From assembly GCA_036346405.1 (NCBI GenBank), contig CM070553.1, positions 70,893,686-70,957,685 on the forward strand: 64,000 nt of DNA. Reading direction: 5' to 3'. The position numbers and the translations under genes were made by a program. This document shows, piece by piece, positions 59,441 to 64,000 of this stretch; within the stretch, counting starts at the first letter, position 1, and the number at the start of each line of letters is the position of its first letter. The notes under the pieces were generated by a model. That model made no database searches, was not told the DNA's origin, and worked only from the letters and a program-made list of their open reading frames with translations. The DNA is from Phyllostachys edulis (Eukaryota; Streptophyta; Magnoliopsida; Poales; Poaceae).

Positions 59441-60575
59441 ATGGTGCAGACTCGGCAGTCCACAAGTCGCAGGAGCCCCTGCATCAGCTTGCCTCCACCT
59501 CCACCTCCGCCAAGGCGACAATGCACCCGGGTTTTGGGCGCTTTATGGCAAGACAAGCTCAGATGATGAGTTCTATGATGCAAAATATGAACCAGATTAT
59601 GGCTCAACAAAGCCAGACCACCAATGCTTTACTTGCCATGATGAGTCAGAATAGTCAAGCTGCAGCAGCGCCACCACCTCCACCCCCAGCTCACCATCAA
59701 TCAAGGCCGCTTGAGTTCATGAAGACGCCGCCTACATTTTCGAGCTCCCCCGAGCCCTTAGATGCAGATGATTGGCTGAGATCAACAGAGAAGAAGCTGG
59801 ATATTGCTCGCTGTGAAGATAGGGAGAAGGTTTTGTTTGCCTCACATCAACTGGAAGGACCTACAGCTGAGTGGTGGGACACATTCTGTGCCTCACATGC
59901 TGACCCCCAAAGAATCACGTGGGTAGAATTCGCAGCTGCTTTTCGCCACTCGCATGTCCCTGATGGGAAGGTAGAGATGAAAAAGAATGAGTTTTGAGAT
60001 CTCAAGCAAGGCAGCATGTCAGTGAGTGAGTATCTCACAAAGTTCACATAGTTGTCACGTTATGCCCGCGAGGATGTGGCTACAGATGATGCACGACAGA
60101 AGCGCTTTAAGCGGGGCCTTCATCCCAGTTTAAAAGTTCAAGTTGTGGGCAACGATTATCCTGATTTCTAGCATATGGTGAACAAAGCAATGCTCATTGA
60201 GGAGTCCCGAAGAGAACTTTCTGAGTCTTTCAAGAGGAAGGTGCCACCTTCCAGTGCTCAACAAAGACCTCCCCAAATACCACAAAGCTTTTGTGCAAGA
60301 CTAACCTAAGCGCCAGGACCTCCTGACCTCCCAGACCTCTGTCAAGACCTCCCGCCTCACCTTTCGCCAACAAGATCACTTTAGTAGCACTAAGTCAACC
60401 CCAAATGACCTCCACAAAGAGGGGATCACTGCTTCAAGTGTCATCAAGTGGGTATTTTGCCAATCAATGCCCATCAAGACAGAGCCACCAAGAAAGACCT
60501 CTACTTTAGGACCTCCTCGCCAAGACCTCTCAAGCAAAGAGGACCTCCTCAAGCCAGACCTCCTGGACTTTTGAA
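59441..60575 (+). pseudogene. Gag of E4, with stops
   Basis: The capsid protein starts MVQTRQSTSRRSPCIS at 59441, shifts frame within the Pro-rich stretch (about 59480-59520), and continues with ARQAQMMSSMMQNMNQIMAQ, the DADDWL motif at about 59762 and ASHQLEGPTAEWWDTF, colinear with G1 gag. Stops: TGA 59995, TAG 60049, TAG 60169; the last aligns with a Gln codon in G1. A CCHC-type knuckle (CFKCHQVG..., 60430-60470) is broken by a one-base loss at the His position. The tail is rich in CAAGACCTCC-like repeats (60300-60560) resembling the LTR boxes, which is unusual inside gag. Confidence 0.88.
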
Positions 60576-61248
60576 GGGGCCGTGAACCATGTGGCGATGG
60601 AAGAAGCTCAGACCTCCTCGATGTGGTACTAGGTATGTTCCTAGTAAATTCAAGGTTTACCGCAGCTTTTGTTTGACTCGAGCTTCCCATTCGCTTATTT
60701 CTGAGTTTTGCTGCAAAGCACCAGCTTGAGTTGTTGCTCTTAAGTCTACCTTGTTGGTTCAATCCCTACTCGAGAACTAAGCATTTAACCAGGGGTTGTC
60801 CACAAGTTAGGTTGGTCATAGAAGAAGTAGAATTTCTAGCCAACCTTATCCTTTTGGACACCAGGTCCCTAGATGTGATCTTGGGCATGGACTGGCTGGC
60901 TAACCACCATGCCATGTTGGATTGTAGTGGCAAAAGTATCTCTTTGACCAGCCCTAGTGGTGCCACTGTGAAGTTTTTGTCAACCTCAGAGAAGCTCCAA
61001 GGAGCCCTATCTTGTAGTGCTCAAGTTCAAGTTTTGGAGGATGTCCTTGTTATTAAAGAATTTGTGGATGTGTTCCCTGATGAGCTCCCAGGAATGCCCC
61101 CAGACAGAGACCTTGAGTTTGTCATTAACCTTGTCCCAGGGACCTCCCCCATCTCCAAAAGGCCCTACAGATTGCATGTTGATGATCATGTGGAGTTGAA
61201 GAAGCAGTTGGAAGACTTGCAGAGCAAGGGTTTTATTAGACCTAGCTC
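60576..61248 (+). pseudogene. Protease end and start of reverse transcriptase of E4
   Basis: A protease active-site remnant at about 60685-60712 has lost bases around the catalytic Asp. The C-terminal protease part is clear in frame from about 60800: RSLDVILGMDWLANHHAMLD. A connector follows and then the reverse transcriptase entry FVDVFPDELPGMPPDRDLEF, ISKRPYRL and LQSKGFIRPSS at 61213-61246. E5 cuts in right after this, before any catalytic residue of the transcriptase. Confidence 0.9.
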
Positions 61249-64000
61249 CTGTGAGACCCTCAAATATTGGAATGTGCCGAATTATAAATTACACTGGTAG
61301 CATAATTCTTAATTAAGGAACAGTGTAATGTCCTTAATAAAAATCATACTAGAAGCATAATCATAATAAGTAACAATCCAACATTTAGGTTCCCGGATAT
61401 ATGCCATGCAATAGTTCCTGTGATTAGTGACTATTAGCATATATCCTTAATCAACATTGCATCAATCACATACAAGTCATACATTCACATAATTATACAT
61501 TAATTATTACATCTCCAAATTCGGTTGCTACAGTACCAGATTGCTACAGTAACAGAAATATGAACAGATGACCTTGGGTCATTAACAAAAAGAGCAACAG
61601 CGGAAGCAAAAGAATAAAAACAAAACCACCAATGGCCCCATCATCCCGCAGCTATTGCGTGGAGAATAAAACTAGCACTACTCGTTAGCGCCACCCACAT
61701 CGGCGCTAACGGGCATCTCATACTGATATCCATCCTCACCGCAACAAGAGGTTTATAAAACCCCGAGTACGAAAGGTACTCAAAGAAGACTTACACAAAC
61801 TAATAAAAGAAAGTGGTTGTTAGAACCTATACAATGGAATAGAAAGTATATATGCATAAGGTTGACAATGTAAGGTTTAAATGGTTCATTTTGCATAAAG
61901 CGATACATCTTAACCTACAATTGCTATATTTTGATAGAGCAGTTTTAATAAATTGATTTGGACTAAAACAAGGAATAAGTGTAATTGTAAACATAAACAA
62001 GAATAAGAATAAATAACATCTCACAATTAATTGTACGTAACAATCATCATGCCAAACCAATTCCCAAAACCCAAAATTAGAATAACTTCTATACAGTGAC
62101 ATCAATCCAAGCGTTGTCCGTAGAATCGGGACACGGCTATTCAATAGTTTTAACCTCGCGGGGTGTACATCTTTACCCACATGACTTAGTTAGCCCGTAA
62201 GCCTCCAAATAATAGCATACTTCCTTTGGTATGCCGTAGATAAACTAAGATTTGGTATTTTTCAACAAGTTAACATTATTGAGTTGGATGACCCATGTGA
62301 GGTTAATCCCGCTTAAACCAAACTGATAGCATACATTCAACCGGGGCTCACATGTTGTACAGGGAATGCCGACCCAGTCAATTAAATGCAAACTCGTGTT
62401 AGCCACACATATTACACATGATCGGGGCCTCAAGGAACGCATATGCGATGTAACACATCTACGCCTTACCCTTCTAAGAACATCCGATATCAATATAAGC
62501 CCCACATGGCATACGACACGGCCAAGACTTAAGCATCTATGCCATATGAAATCAATACACATGTCCTTACTCTCCTGATCCAACTCAATAGCATTAACCC
62601 TTTACTTAACCAAACAAATACCATACATCGCATGTGGAAGTACATTGGGGCTTGAATTGGGCCGTCGAGTTCACCTTAATCAATCCGCATAAGACATCCA
62701 CATTTCCCAATTCTCGTGCACAAAGGCACCATCACTAGCATCCACTTGTCCAGATTTGAATTAATGGATAACAGATTGAAGCATTTCCAAATCAAATAAA
62801 CTCGAACAAAGATCAAATTATATAAATCATTTGTTGTTCCTAAGTCGACAAGCTAAGCTTGCCAAACTCTAACGCTCTATGGATCGCATGGCTACAAAAG
62901 TTAAAACTAAATATAATAACATCACAACTAACTTAGGTTGAGTGTATGGTTGAATTAAGGATAAGCCACAAGATCAGGGTATAACTAACTAGAAACAGGC
63001 ATAAATAGATTTTTAGAAATTTGCATGCACAAAGGTCACCAGATTTTAGAATTCTACAGTTCAAAAGAATAGGTTCAACATGGTGCAGAGAGGAAGCTTG
63101 CCTTGATAGTAGTATATAACCTCTTGCTCAGGTTCTTGGGACTCAATAAAAGGCTCAACAATTTCAGAAGAACCAATATCTAAAAGAGAATAAAATCCAA
63201 TAAATACAGGAAAAGCAAGGAACAAGATGCATAAAAGAATGTATGATCAAAATGATAATGCATGGGTAGCAATATGCTTAGACTATATTTAATTCAATAA
63301 GGATAATAACCCATATGTACTACCTACTAACAAAGGCTACCCAGATTTTTAGATTTAGAAATATAGCTACGATGTCGTGTTTTATATACTAGAACAGACA
63401 AAGAATAAATAATTAGTTACTTAGCTTAACTCTATATAAATAAAATGCTACAGATAGCTAAGTGTATTAAATTAGTGTTGTGAGCTAACTAGTCATTTAC
63501 TACTTATTAATGTTAATTTGAGATTTAAGACTTTGTTGTCTCGTGTGGTCGGTTGGACCAATCACGTAAGTCTGCAAGGAGCTCTTTTACCATTTTGGTA
63601 GGCTTGAGAACCCACTTAACATAAAAGTTTTAAGTGACGTTGTAGTTATCTCGGGAAGTAGATAACACTAACACCCATTAATACCAATTATGTATGTTTG
63701 GTTCATGGAACTAAAAGCAAAGTGGTTGTTTGTTTGTTTAGACATCAATAAATAATAAGGAATCTTTACTATTATGGTTAGTGTAGAAACCATACAACTC
63801 ATTGATTATCTATCATTAGCAATGTAAGATATCGGACTCAATTTGTTGATGTTGTCGGTTTGACCAATAACTTTGAAACAAGAAAGTCTTTTACTCCTTT
63901 CTCGTTGACTTAGGAACTACACAACCCAAGGACTTAATTAAAGGTTAAAGTCGACAGGAAGTAATAATTACCATAACACACTCATGCCGATCTAACACAC
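61249..64000 (-). mobile_element. E5: partial reverse LTR (family C), runs off the window
   Basis: Starts TGTGAGACCCTC after the flank GCTCC (61244-61248), inside the E4 pol. It shares with the other long LTRs a stem-loop (61765-61781), a one-base-shorter palindrome CTATTCAATAG (62137-62147) and a TTGCCTTG site at 63097. Part (62590-63150) matches 11580-12170. No coding seen to the end of the window; 63180-64000 is AT-rich. Confidence 0.8.
61765..61781 (-). promoter_or_regulatory. LTR stem-loop, copy 9
   Basis: Arms GAGTAC and GTACTC, loop GAAAG, in E5. Confidence 0.6.

Larger units (their letters stand above)
55868..61248 (+). mobile_element. E4: Gypsy element (family B), 5' LTR to reverse transcriptase start
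   Basis: Complete 5' LTR 55868-58910 (3043 bp, TGTAACGTCCCG...GGGTCGTCACA), primer site, leader, gag and pol up to the start of reverse transcriptase, where E5 cuts in at 61249. The left flank is CTTGC (55863-55867). Arrays 56160-57060, TATA-like TATATAG at 57116, palindrome 57758-57769, stem-loop 58212-58230. Remaining pol and the 3' LTR should lie beyond the window. Confidence 0.92.

Overview
The window looks like a repeat-dense intergenic stretch of a grass (Poaceae) nuclear genome. I see long Ty3/Gypsy LTRs of 3 to 5.4 kb with a Met-tRNA-type primer site and a chromodomain-integrase remnant (Tekay/Del-type chromovirus by resemblance), a Tat-type Gypsy fragment, a Copia solo LTR with an Angela/BARE-like terminus, several L1-type LINEs and one GC-rich single-exon plant gene. 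By my own boundaries about 85% is transposon-derived. No rRNA or tRNA gene, CRISPR array or prokaryotic gene was seen. Species is not determinable from this.

Layout. 1-2856: end of a long Gypsy LTR, primer site, leader and broken gag-protease. 2884-3243: probable L1 end fragment. 4490-11044: a large decayed L1 with ORF1, spacer and ORF2. 11365-31400: nested LTR block. An outer family-A solo LTR (13187-30523, three pieces) holds a second family-A solo LTR (14465-21233, site duplication ACCTC), which itself holds a Copia solo LTR (18593-19913, ATGTC). The outer LTR also holds a reverse family-B solo LTR (24474-29854, GTTAG) carrying a 60-bp minisatellite. 31401-37420: reverse Gypsy element with a complete 5.2-kb 3' LTR, polypurine tract and pol end. 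37421-43890: mostly unassigned low-gene DNA with a reverse L1 fragment. 43890-45342 and 49860-50327: a small genic island with the one gene I believe is intact, a GeBP/STOREKEEPER-like protein (44173-44724). 45343-49849: 5'-truncated L1 with a clear target duplication, split by a Tat-type Gypsy fragment and a 600-bp MULE-like MITE. 50328-64000: five Gypsy pieces, E1 to E5, each cutting the previous one, in strictly alternating orientation, none closed inside the window.

The most interesting structure is in the long LTRs. Two diverged LTR families share three features: (i) U3-side arrays of degenerate 30-bp units, each with a GACCTCC box and often a mini-palindrome, sitting next to likely TATA boxes and twice amplified into 60-bp dimeric repeats; (ii) a conserved CTATTCGAATAG palindrome; (iii) a GAGTAC...GTACTC stem-loop found in nine LTRs, with one compensatory base-pair change. 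Palindrome arms in the arrays also change in matched pairs. These look like selected or copy-corrected cis elements of the retrotransposons rather than decayed noise.

The transposon proteins are all broken by stops and frameshifts, many of the stops being TAG or TGA where a CAG/CAA or CGA codon is expected. Nothing here except the GeBP-like gene is likely to make a host protein. Family labels A, B and C used below are mine.
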